Shown in pieces: positions 29,713 through 38,249 of a stretch of 64,000 nucleotides of DNA. This stretch comes from Promethearchaeota archaeon (GTDB taxonomy: Archaea > Asgardarchaeota > Lokiarchaeia > Sigyniarchaeales > SOKP01): assembly GCA_019058245.1 (NCBI GenBank), contig JAHPZJ010000023.1, forward strand, positions 1 through 64,000. The letters are read 5' to 3'. The notes below the pieces were generated by a model. That model made no database searches. It was not told the DNA's origin and saw only the letters and a program-made list of their open reading frames with translations. Each line of letters opens with the position of its first letter. Positions within the stretch are counted from its first letter, which is position 1. Position numbers and translations under genes: made by a program.

Positions 29713-31362
29713 TTAATAATTTCCTTCAAAAATTTCTTTCTTAACCAATTCAAATTCAAGTGATTCTTGAGATTTAATCCCTAAATTCCACTTTTCACAA
29801 ACATCCTTTGCTCTTTGAGATAAATATGCAATATCACTACGATCAATTAAATCCATATTAAATTTCCTTGTACCTGCGAGTAATTGCTTTATACCAGTAC
29901 CTAATTTACTAAAAAGATAGGTGTATACTCCAACTGCAGAAGGAGGGATATCTCTATCTGGATAAATTCTTTTTAAATTATCATATTCAACGAAAGCTTC
30001 ATTAAGTCTTAATCTCTCATGCTGCTTATGGTCTCTTAGAATGCCTAGACTTTTTAGCATTGCTGGCGATGCCTTATTTTTTTCAATTATTTCGCCAACA
30101 TATTTTGCTTTCATTGCTGCTGTTATAGGAGCTCTTGCCATGGCAATGCATTTAACAAATGGTGCGCCCATTGCAAAAGCTTTAAACATTTGAGTTTCGT
30201 TTGCAAATCCTCCTGCAATAGCTATTGTTGGAATAGAGACGTTAGGATTTCGCTCTTTAATTAGATCTAAACAACCAACTACTAAAGCTTCTAAATAGGT
30301 TGTAGGAATTGATCCTTCATTCATCATACTTACAGGACTCATGCCAGTACCTCCACCAGCGCCATCAAAAGTCATTCCATCTACTTTTCCTTCAATACCC
30401 AATCGTATAATCCATGCTGTAGCTGCAGGTCTATAAGCTCCTGTTTTAATAAAAATATTTTTAGCTCCGCCTGAACGCAATTGATCGATTTCTTCTAAAA
30501 CTTCATCAGTAGTTGATAGCCCTACTCTACTATGTCTTTCAAAATCAGGAATTAAACCCTCTTTCCATTGTTCAATAACTTTGGGATCAGATGGGTCAGG
30601 AAATACTAAATATCCTCTACTCTGTAATAATTGGGCTCTCTCTAAACTTTCCAATCTTACTTCGCCACCTATTGCTTTTGCTCCTTGACCAAATTTAATT
30701 TCAAGTGATTCTATATCTAATTTTGAGGTTACATAGTCAAAAACTCCTAATCTTGTATCTTCAACATTTTTCTGAACAATGATATCCCCATGCTTACCAT
30801 CCCATAATTCTCGATATGTATTGATTCTACACTTCATATCCTGTGTATCAATAACTTGTGGAAATGCTTGGTGATTTGCAAATTTTGCATCTGGGTCCAT
30901 ACCTACTACATTTTCTCCGATTGTAAGACTTATACCTGATAATGCGGCTCCCATTGCTAATCCATCCCAATTTCTTTTTGCAACATATGTACTTCCTAAT
31001 CCTGCTATAACAAGAGGTAATTTTTGTTTGATATTTCCCCATTTTGATGTCAGATCGACATTAGGAAAGATTACTTTATCTTCATCAGCTTCAATACCTT
31101 GGGCACCTCGAACTTCAAACTGAATTTGAAAATCACCATATGATAATCCAAAATCTTTTGGAGAACCTGCTGTAGAATCTCCAAAATATTCTCTTTGAGG
31201 ATATAACACTTCTCGACCTCTTAGAGCAGATTTTGAAACTTCACAAAAGACAGGGCAATCAGCTATACAGATTGGACATAATCCGCTTTCACAAGAATCT
31301 TCAACTCTTGTTCTCGATCCAATCATACTTGATGTGTGGGTAACCATTGAAAATTTTGTCAT
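29713..31362 (-). CDS. FMN-binding glutamate-synthase-family protein
   Basis: N-terminal Cys cluster CESGLCPICIADCPVFC; MTFDGAGGGTGMSPV, IAIAGGFANETQMFKAFAMGA. Confidence 0.88.
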   Translation of the reverse strand: MTKFSMVTHTSSMIGSRTRVEDSCESGLCPICIADCPVFCEVSKSALRGREVLYPQREYFGDSTAGSPKDFGLSYGDFQIQFEVRGAQGIEADEDKVIFPNVDLTSKWGNIKQKLPLVIAGLGSTYVAKRNWDGLAMGAALSGISLTIGENVVGMDPDAKFANHQAFPQVIDTQDMKCRINTYRELWDGKHGDIIVQKNVEDTRLGVFDYVTSKLDIESLEIKFGQGAKAIGGEVRLESLERAQLLQSRGYLVFPDPSDPKVIEQWKEGLIPDFERHSRVGLSTTDEVLEEIDQLRSGGAKNIFIKTGAYRPAATAWIIRLGIEGKVDGMTFDGAGGGTGMSPVSMMNEGSIPTTYLEALVVGCLDLIKERNPNVSIPTIAIAGGFANETQMFKAFAMGAPFVKCIAMARAPITAAMKAKYVGEIIEKNKASPAMLKSLGILRDHKQHERLRLNEAFVEYDNLKRIYPDRDIPPSAVGVYTYLFSKLGTGIKQLLAGTRKFNMDLIDRSDIAYLSQRAKDVCEKWNLGIKSQESLEFELVKKEIFEGNY

Positions 31363-31440
31363 AGTTATAATTTAATTAAATTAATTTTGGGGAATATAAT
31401 CCCATTATATTTAGTTATATTATATTAGAAATATTCATTA

Positions 31441-31620
31441 ATAAACTTTAAGGTGAAAAATTAAACAACTATGTAACAATTATTAAATTTTCAATAATTT
31501 TCTTTAGTATTTTGAACTCTAATATGAACAAACTAAAAGAAAAGATAAAGCTTGTTGAAAAGGTTTTAATAATAGATATTTTATTATTAAAACTTAATGG
31601 TTTTTATTGAACAAATTTTA
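31441..31620. repeat. Upstream element shared with 36869..37050 (glutamate-synthase-family promoter regions)
   Basis: ATAAACTTTAAGGTGAAAAATTAAACAA ... ATTAAAACTTAATGGTTTTTATTGAACAAATTTTATA. Confidence 0.55.
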
Positions 31621-31733
31621 TATTTTTAAAAAAATGAATGATAAAATTACTACGATAGGGAATTTTTTCTATATTTTACATCCTATAAGATAGTAATTAT
31701 ATGAACCATTGAACTATAACTCTAAATAAGAGT

Positions 31734-32585
31734 TTACACTAAGTAACCGCAGTAATTTGATTCAAAAGGTCTTTTTGAAATTGGTTTAATAACTTTAAAA
31801 GGTTTTTCATCAATAGTGGTAATAGGAATATTAAATGTTTCACAGAAATCTTTTATATCATTTTCGATTTCTTTTTGATCTTCTTCTGAAAGTTCAAAAA
31901 TTTTAGCTCCAACTCCTAGTCTGTCTTCAATATTTTCATCTGTTCGAAGAAATATAGCACCCCTATGAATACCTGTACCTAGTTCTGAACCACAAATTGG
32001 TTGCGGATTCTCAATTATAGTACCATCTTGCAAAATTTTCAGACCAAGTACAATAATTTTACCACCAGCCATAGATTCACCTAAGAAATCTTTAGCGGTG
32101 CCACCGATTATTAAAGTGGGGAATTGATCTTCATATTCTTTCATATGTATACCAACCCTATAACCTACATCTCCCTTGACATAGATTTTCCCTCCTCTAG
32201 AAGACAATCCAATAACGTCTCCACCATCACCGTCAATAATCATTTTCCCGTGATTCATGGTATTTCCTGATTGATCCTCACAATTACCATTAACCTTGAT
32301 TATTGGACCATCCATAAAAATACCTAAATCATTTCCGGGAATACCATTAATCGTAATTTCAATATTTCCTTGTAGTCCAGCACCTATAAATCTCTGCCCA
32401 CAAACATTATTCAAGATGATATTTGTGAAATTTTCATTAATTGCTCCATGGATCTGTGTATTAAGATTTCTATAATCAATTGGATTTCCATTTGGAGCAG
32501 CATCTATCTCTATCATATCATCCATTCCAATTTCGTAAATTTTTTGTTTTGTTTTCTCAACTATCATATTTTTATTCACCAGCAT
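31734..32585 (-). CDS. Glutamate synthase GXGXG domain subunit
   Basis: Beta-helix IDGDGGDVIGLSSRGGKIYVKGDVGYRVGIHMKEY...GESMAGGKIIVLGL. Confidence 0.88.
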   Translation of the reverse strand: MLVNKNMIVEKTKQKIYEIGMDDMIEIDAAPNGNPIDYRNLNTQIHGAINENFTNIILNNVCGQRFIGAGLQGNIEITINGIPGNDLGIFMDGPIIKVNGNCEDQSGNTMNHGKMIIDGDGGDVIGLSSRGGKIYVKGDVGYRVGIHMKEYEDQFPTLIIGGTAKDFLGESMAGGKIIVLGLKILQDGTIIENPQPICGSELGTGIHRGAIFLRTDENIEDRLGVGAKIFELSEEDQKEIENDIKDFCETFNIPITTIDEKPFKVIKPISKRPFESNYCGYLV

Positions 32586-34092
32586 GTTTTACTCCTAAAA
32601 TTTCCGCAATATGCGGATTTGGACCAATATATCTTAATCGGTCTCTATTTGAGCGGAGCGATTCTACTGAATCAATACCCATCGCTCCTAAAACTTCTTT
32701 TAATTCTTCATTCCAAGAATGAAATAAATTTTTTATCCTATTTTTTGCTATATCAACATCTAATCTTTTTACTAAATATTTTTGCTGAGTAGCTATACCC
32801 CAAGAACACAGCCCTCTAAAGCATTGCTGACAGACTCTACATCCCATTGCTATTAAAACAGGCATAGCACACATACCAATATCTGCCCCTAAAGCAATAG
32901 CTTTTATCAGATCAGCAGAATATCGAATCGAACCACCAGCAATTAAGGTGACTTGATCTCTTAGTCCTTCTTGCCTTAATCTCTCATCCACAGCAGCAAT
33001 GGCCAGCTCAATGGGAATCCCTGCATGGTTCCTAATAATTCTTGGAGCTGCCCCAGTTCCACCACGAAAACCGTCTAATGTTAAAAAATCGGCTCCACCT
33101 CTAACTATACCTACGGCAATTGGAGCAGAATTATGAACTGCTGCTATTTTCACTCCAACTGGTACTTTGTAACGTGTAGCTTCTTTTAAAGCAGCAATCA
33201 GTTGAGCCAAATCTTCAATTGAATATATATCATGATGAGGATATGGTGATAACGCATCACTTCCCTTAGGAATCATTCGAGTTTGGGAAATTAAACTACT
33301 AACTTTCTCACCTGGTAAATGCCCACCATGACCTGGTTTTGCACCTTGTCCTATTTTTATTTCTAATGCAGCAGCATTGTGTAGATAATTCAAATCCACC
33401 CCAAATCTTCCTGAAGCAACTTCTGTAATGATATTTGGAGCGTATTCAAAAAAATCGGGATGTAATCCCCCTTCACCTGTACCTGCTACAATATTTAATT
33501 CCTTTGCTGCTTTATAGATTGCATGACATGCATTATAACTAATGGAGCCTAAAGACATATGACCTACCATAATAGGCATGTCCATTTCAAAATTTGGCAT
33601 TAATTTTGTTTTTAAAGAGACTCCTTCCAAATCATCTTGATCAGAGACAAAAGTTAATTTCTCTGGTCTTCTTCCAAAAAATATCTTAGTTTCAATTTTT
33701 TCTCTTAAAGGATCAATGGAGGGATTGGTAACTTGACATGCATCTAAAAGCAAATCATCAAATATTGAACGTATTGGTCTATCATTACCAGTAGCAGCTA
33801 ATAAAACACCCCCATCTCCAGATTGGGCCCATATAATGTTTCTAATTTTTCTTGTATAATTTCCATGAGGAGGCAGAAATGATTCATTTTGAACTATTCT
33901 TATTGCATTTCCAGGACACATAACAGCACACCTCTGACAAGCAACGCATTTTTGATCATCAGACACAATTTTTTCCCCATTGAAGGATAAAACTCCATAT
34001 GAACAGTGATTAACACATCGTTTACACTTTTTGCATTGTTCTCTGTTTATCTCAACCTTAAAATAATTAAGGATTTCATGCACAATTGCCAT
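32572..34092 (-). CDS. Glutamate synthase FMN-binding central subunit with N-terminal 2x[4Fe-4S] domain
   Basis: CKKCKRCVNHCSYGVL, CVACQRCAVMCPGNAI, GQGAKPGHGGHLPGEKVSSLIS, LTLDGFRGGTGAAPRIIRNHAGIP. Confidence 0.95.
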   Translation of the reverse strand: MAIVHEILNYFKVEINREQCKKCKRCVNHCSYGVLSFNGEKIVSDDQKCVACQRCAVMCPGNAIRIVQNESFLPPHGNYTRKIRNIIWAQSGDGGVLLAATGNDRPIRSIFDDLLLDACQVTNPSIDPLREKIETKIFFGRRPEKLTFVSDQDDLEGVSLKTKLMPNFEMDMPIMVGHMSLGSISYNACHAIYKAAKELNIVAGTGEGGLHPDFFEYAPNIITEVASGRFGVDLNYLHNAAALEIKIGQGAKPGHGGHLPGEKVSSLISQTRMIPKGSDALSPYPHHDIYSIEDLAQLIAALKEATRYKVPVGVKIAAVHNSAPIAVGIVRGGADFLTLDGFRGGTGAAPRIIRNHAGIPIELAIAAVDERLRQEGLRDQVTLIAGGSIRYSADLIKAIALGADIGMCAMPVLIAMGCRVCQQCFRGLCSWGIATQQKYLVKRLDVDIAKNRIKNLFHSWNEELKEVLGAMGIDSVESLRSNRDRLRYIGPNPHIAEILGVKHAGE

Positions 34093-35323
34093 TAACTAAA
34101 CCTCCTTCATATTTTGATTTTAGTTTCATCAAAGATGGTTCGAGACCATTTCTGACTAATCCTTTCCCTAACATGGCAATAGTTGCTGTCCCGCTTTTGG
34201 GATGCCAAATTTCTTTCATTGAAAAATTATTATTTGAGGAAGTCAATCGTTTAAATGAGGCTTCTTCACTACTCATGTATATAGTATTTTCATCATCCGA
34301 AATTGCTGCAACTAGAGGTCTTAATTTCTTTCTATCAGTTAATCCAATCATTGTAGGAACGGGGTTTGAATACCCAACAACAATGGAAAATGGTCCATTT
34401 AACATTGCACTCCTGTATGTTGCTCTTATTGATTTAAGAATTATTTGATCTTTCTTGTCTAACTTTTCAATCTCATCATATAATGGAGGTGCCAATGCCA
34501 TAGTTGCAATGGATAATGGTAATTTGTGTTTACGACATAATAAATCGAATAAGTATGCAATGACTTCTGTATCAGTGAAAAGAGTGCATTTATACCCATA
34601 TGAACTTAAATATCTTTGATTCGTTCCATAAGAAGTTATTTCTCCATTATGTATAACTGAACAATTTAACAAATTAAAGGGATGAGCACCCCCCCACCAT
34701 CCAGGAGTATTAGTAGGAAACCTAGAATGTGCTAACCACATATATGCATTATAACCTGAAATCATGTAAAAATCAGCAATCTCATGAGACCAGCCATTTC
34801 CTTTAAATACACCCATATCTTTACCAGATGACATAACAAATGCATTATTAATATTTGCATTGATTTCCATTACAATCTTTAATATTATTTCATCTGGTTC
34901 AAGATTATTGCTTTTTTTAGGATCGAAAAAAGCTCTCCAGATAATTGGGGGATTATCAATATTAGTTGGTGTATTTGTTGGAATAGCTTCTGATGCGATA
35001 ATTGTACCATTATTTCCTAAATAATGCAAAGTGTTTGTTTTTGCCGCAATAGTGTCGAAAAGGAAATGAAATGCGTAGTAATCCTTATATTTTGGATAGA
35101 TACCGTAAGCCGCAAAACCCGCTCCTAATCCATTTTCTCTTTCCTTTAGAATACTTATCATATCAATAACTTTATCACCTGAAACTCTACTACCATCAAT
35201 ATTAATAAAACCAGAGATTCCACATCCATCAAATACCCTCTGATTTCTGTATTGTTCTGGTAATGATGTATAGTTTTCCCATCTCATGTTATTACTCCTC
35301 CAGTTTGGTATTTTCTCTTTCAA
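34076..35323 (-). CDS. Glutamate synthase amidotransferase (class II GATase) subunit
   Basis: CGISGFINIDG, HSRFPTNTPGWWGGAHPFNLLNCSVIHNGEITSYGTN. Mature Cys start likely further downstream than the called ORF start. Confidence 0.93.
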   Translation of the reverse strand: MKEKIPNWRSNNMRWENYTSLPEQYRNQRVFDGCGISGFINIDGSRVSGDKVIDMISILKERENGLGAGFAAYGIYPKYKDYYAFHFLFDTIAAKTNTLHYLGNNGTIIASEAIPTNTPTNIDNPPIIWRAFFDPKKSNNLEPDEIILKIVMEINANINNAFVMSSGKDMGVFKGNGWSHEIADFYMISGYNAYMWLAHSRFPTNTPGWWGGAHPFNLLNCSVIHNGEITSYGTNQRYLSSYGYKCTLFTDTEVIAYLFDLLCRKHKLPLSIATMALAPPLYDEIEKLDKKDQIILKSIRATYRSAMLNGPFSIVVGYSNPVPTMIGLTDRKKLRPLVAAISDDENTIYMSSEEASFKRLTSSNNNFSMKEIWHPKSGTATIAMLGKGLVRNGLEPSLMKLKSKYEGGLVNGNCA

Positions 35324-36617
35324 TTATATTAAATAGTTCTTTTAAATCTCCAACATCAGGTTTAACGGTTGGCAATCCAACCCTTTTTCTAGCTGTTTTT
35401 GAAAGCATTCCTATGATTCCTTTGTCATGGAATGTGTTAAATTCATTTTCATATCCTTTAGTAATAAACCCTCTTTCTTTTGCTAAATTTCTTAAAACTG
35501 TAAAAATTTTGATTAATCCGACATCAAATGGACAAAGCTCAAAACATAAATAACAGTCGAGACACATCCAAATAGCAGGATCCGAAATTACTTCATTTAA
35601 TTTTCCTTTAAGAATCTTACCTATAATCATATTAGGACTAAATTCAGTCATCTTTGAAATGATGCAATCATTATCACATGCCCCACATGAGTAACATTTA
35701 ATTAAAAAATTTAAATCAAAGAATTTTTCTATCTCTTTGTTCTTTTCCTGGATAAGATCAATCTTTTCAAAAAATGAATCTACTTGAGTTCTATGATGTT
35801 TCTTAATAATATCTTTGATGTCTAAACCTAATGCAATACATAATAGTTCAGAATAATATAACACAGGGATGTCATATATAGCATCATTTTTTTTTAATTC
35901 CTGTTGCAGATGATCAAATTGCATATAACATTGAGGACAACAGACAACAATGCAATCGATATCTTTTTCTTTTATACTGTCTAATTTCGCCTGAATAATT
36001 TCTAAAGATAAACTCGTATTTCCGGCTCTCTCAAGACTGCCTCCACAACAATCCATTTTAAGATCATAATCAATACTCTCAGCACCCAAATCTTCAATCA
36101 ACTCATCAAAAATTTTTGGTTCTATAGGATCATCTGTCTGGACTTTATTGCTTGGTCTGAGGAAATGGCATCCATAATGCACCGCAACTCTTAATCCAGT
36201 CAAGGGGTATCTTAAATTATCTGCAATTGTACTTCTTTTGAACTTATAAATAAATTCAACCAGATGAAATACTTCAGATTGACCCTCTGCTTTAATGTCA
36301 ATCTTATCTAAGTAATTATTTATTTTCCTTTTGAAATGGGAATCTGTATTAAGTTCTATTTTTATTTTTTTTAATGTTGTAAAACAACCATTACAAGGTG
36401 TTAAAATTGCTTTATTTTCAACCTCGGCAAGTCCAAGATTGCGAGCAGCGGTAATAGAATATAACAACTTATCACTATTTTTAATCCCATTTGGATCTGG
36501 ACAACAAGAAAATTTAGGGTTTTCAGCAAATGGTATTCCGAGATTATCTAACACTTTTCTTATTGAAACTTCAATAAAGGGAAATCTGTTTGCTATCACG
36601 CATCCCGGGAATAACAT
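35292..36617 (-). CDS. HdrB-HdrC-like fusion (CCG domains + [4Fe-4S])
   Basis: LFPGCVIANRFPFIE, NPKFSCCPDP, HYGCHFLRP, MDCCGGSLERAG, VVCCPQCYMQFD, then CYSCGACDNDC and CLDCYLCFELCP. Confidence 0.9.
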   Translation of the reverse strand: MLFPGCVIANRFPFIEVSIRKVLDNLGIPFAENPKFSCCPDPNGIKNSDKLLYSITAARNLGLAEVENKAILTPCNGCFTTLKKIKIELNTDSHFKRKINNYLDKIDIKAEGQSEVFHLVEFIYKFKRSTIADNLRYPLTGLRVAVHYGCHFLRPSNKVQTDDPIEPKIFDELIEDLGAESIDYDLKMDCCGGSLERAGNTSLSLEIIQAKLDSIKEKDIDCIVVCCPQCYMQFDHLQQELKKNDAIYDIPVLYYSELLCIALGLDIKDIIKKHHRTQVDSFFEKIDLIQEKNKEIEKFFDLNFLIKCYSCGACDNDCIISKMTEFSPNMIIGKILKGKLNEVISDPAIWMCLDCYLCFELCPFDVGLIKIFTVLRNLAKERGFITKGYENEFNTFHDKGIIGMLSKTARKRVGLPTVKPDVGDLKELFNIIERENTKLEE

Positions 36618-36868
36618 TATTTCTTGCTGAATTTTTTTTAAACCTCTTGTATTATTTTAATTTTTTAGAAAAATATAGAGAAAAATTAAGTAAAAAAGCT
36701 AAAAATATAACTCAATATTTTTAAATTAGTATAGTACCATCTTTACTATCGGGTTCTTATACTTTTTATCAATCAATATCATAATTTTTTGCTTTTTTTT
36801 CAATTTCATTTTTTTATTTATGGGAAAAAAATCCCTTTTATTTTAATAATATAAAGATAATGTTATTT

Positions 36869-37050
36869 ATAAACTTTAAGGTAAAAATTAAACAAAAAAG
36901 TAATGTTTCTAATTTTTATAATATTTTTTTTTAGATTAAATTTAAAAACCTGAAAATATTTAGGAATAATCCAAAAAAAATGAAAATCTTTTTTTTCCAA
37001 AATAACTCATATTAAAACTTATTGTTTTTTTTTGAACATTATTATAAAAG
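36869..37050. repeat. Upstream element shared with 31441..31620
   Basis: ATAAACTTTAAGGTAAAAATTAAACAA ... ATTAAAACTTATTGTTTTTTTTTGAACATTATTATAA. Confidence 0.55.
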
Positions 37051-37328
37051 TTATATTAATATATATTATGAAATTTTAAATAATTAATTTTTTGTTGAAA
37101 TTTGTATATAAAATAATAGATTTTGTTTTACAAAATAAAATTTTGTTTATGCTATATTATATCGTAAAGACATACCTGGTTATGGTTATAATATAAACAT
37201 AAAAAATCCCCATAACAAAGATTTTAACCTATTTTTTTGATATGCTTTTTTTCATTGCTGTAAATACAATAATATAATAGTTTGAATTTTATATTTGAGT
37301 ATAATAAAGAGTACGAATAATCTTCAAT

Positions 37329-37529
37329 TTATTCAAGGATATAAATTGAAGAGTCAACTTTTTTAGAAATTTGATTATTATTACAGTTCATTTTAGAAGT
37401 ACAATTCCATTTATATTCTTTCTGTTTCTCACTAAATATACTTCCAAAACAAATAGTATTATTTTCGCATTGATGGAAAATAAACTTACCATAGGAATAC
37501 TCATTCCTACAACATGGACATTTTATCAA
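37329..37529 (-). CDS. Small zinc-ribbon protein, paralog of 44146..44499
   Basis: CPCCRNEYSYGKFIFHQCENN...YKWNCTSKMNCN. Confidence 0.5.
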   Translation of the reverse strand: MIKCPCCRNEYSYGKFIFHQCENNTICFGSIFSEKQKEYKWNCTSKMNCNNNQISKKVDSSIYILE

Positions 37530-37577
37530 TTTTTAATTACCTCGTAAGATTTTTATCGTTTTTTCTATTTCATCAAT

Positions 37578-37799
37578 TTAATTTTCTTCAGAAACTTCAT
37601 ATAAACGTGGCTTCGTATTATTATATATTTTTAATTTTTCTGGTGTGGTTTCTTGAATTCTCTTTATGATTTTTATCAAACCATTAGAACTATTATACCC
37701 CATTGCTGTCGACCATTCTGCTACCGATGATCTTCCAAGTTCTCTCAATTTATCTAAGCATATTTGTTCGTATGTTTTAAACGTTTCCTGTGAAGTCAT
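37578..37799 (-). CDS. Small winged-helix-like protein
   Basis: ICLDKLRELGRSSVAEWSTAMGYNSSNGLIKIIKRIQE; wHTH-like pattern. Confidence 0.4.
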   Translation of the reverse strand: MTSQETFKTYEQICLDKLRELGRSSVAEWSTAMGYNSSNGLIKIIKRIQETTPEKLKIYNNTKPRLYEVSEEN

Positions 37800-38249
37800 A
37801 CTTAATATTTCAATTTATTATCTTAGTTTTTTAATTTTAAACTTACATTCTTTATAGAAATATATCTTATATTAATGGGATGTCTCTCCCATATTTAAGT
37901 TTTTCTAAACAATATTATAATTTTTTAGATATTTTATAAAATATATTACAACAAAAACTTTAACCAATGAACGGATCATTAGGAGTCATGGTTTTTAGTA
38001 AACAAAGTTTAAATGACTAGAATTTAATTAAAATATTTTATCAATTTTGTTGAACAAATTTTAAATTTTCAAATTGGAAATGATTGAATCTAAAGAAATA
38101 TGATAAACAATAAAAAATCTACTTAACTAAAGAAAGTAAAAAAATTATGAAATGAATAATAATTTAATAAAATAGAAATCTTAAATATTATATCCAAAAT
38201 TTCATATTTCTAATCTAACAAATCAACTAAAAATCCAATTAATTAAAAG

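Noticed and set aside
36630-37320. AT-rich 700-bp gap as a possible replication origin
   Set aside because: No Orc1/Cdc6 gene or clear ORB-type inverted repeats; the shared upstream element explains part of it.
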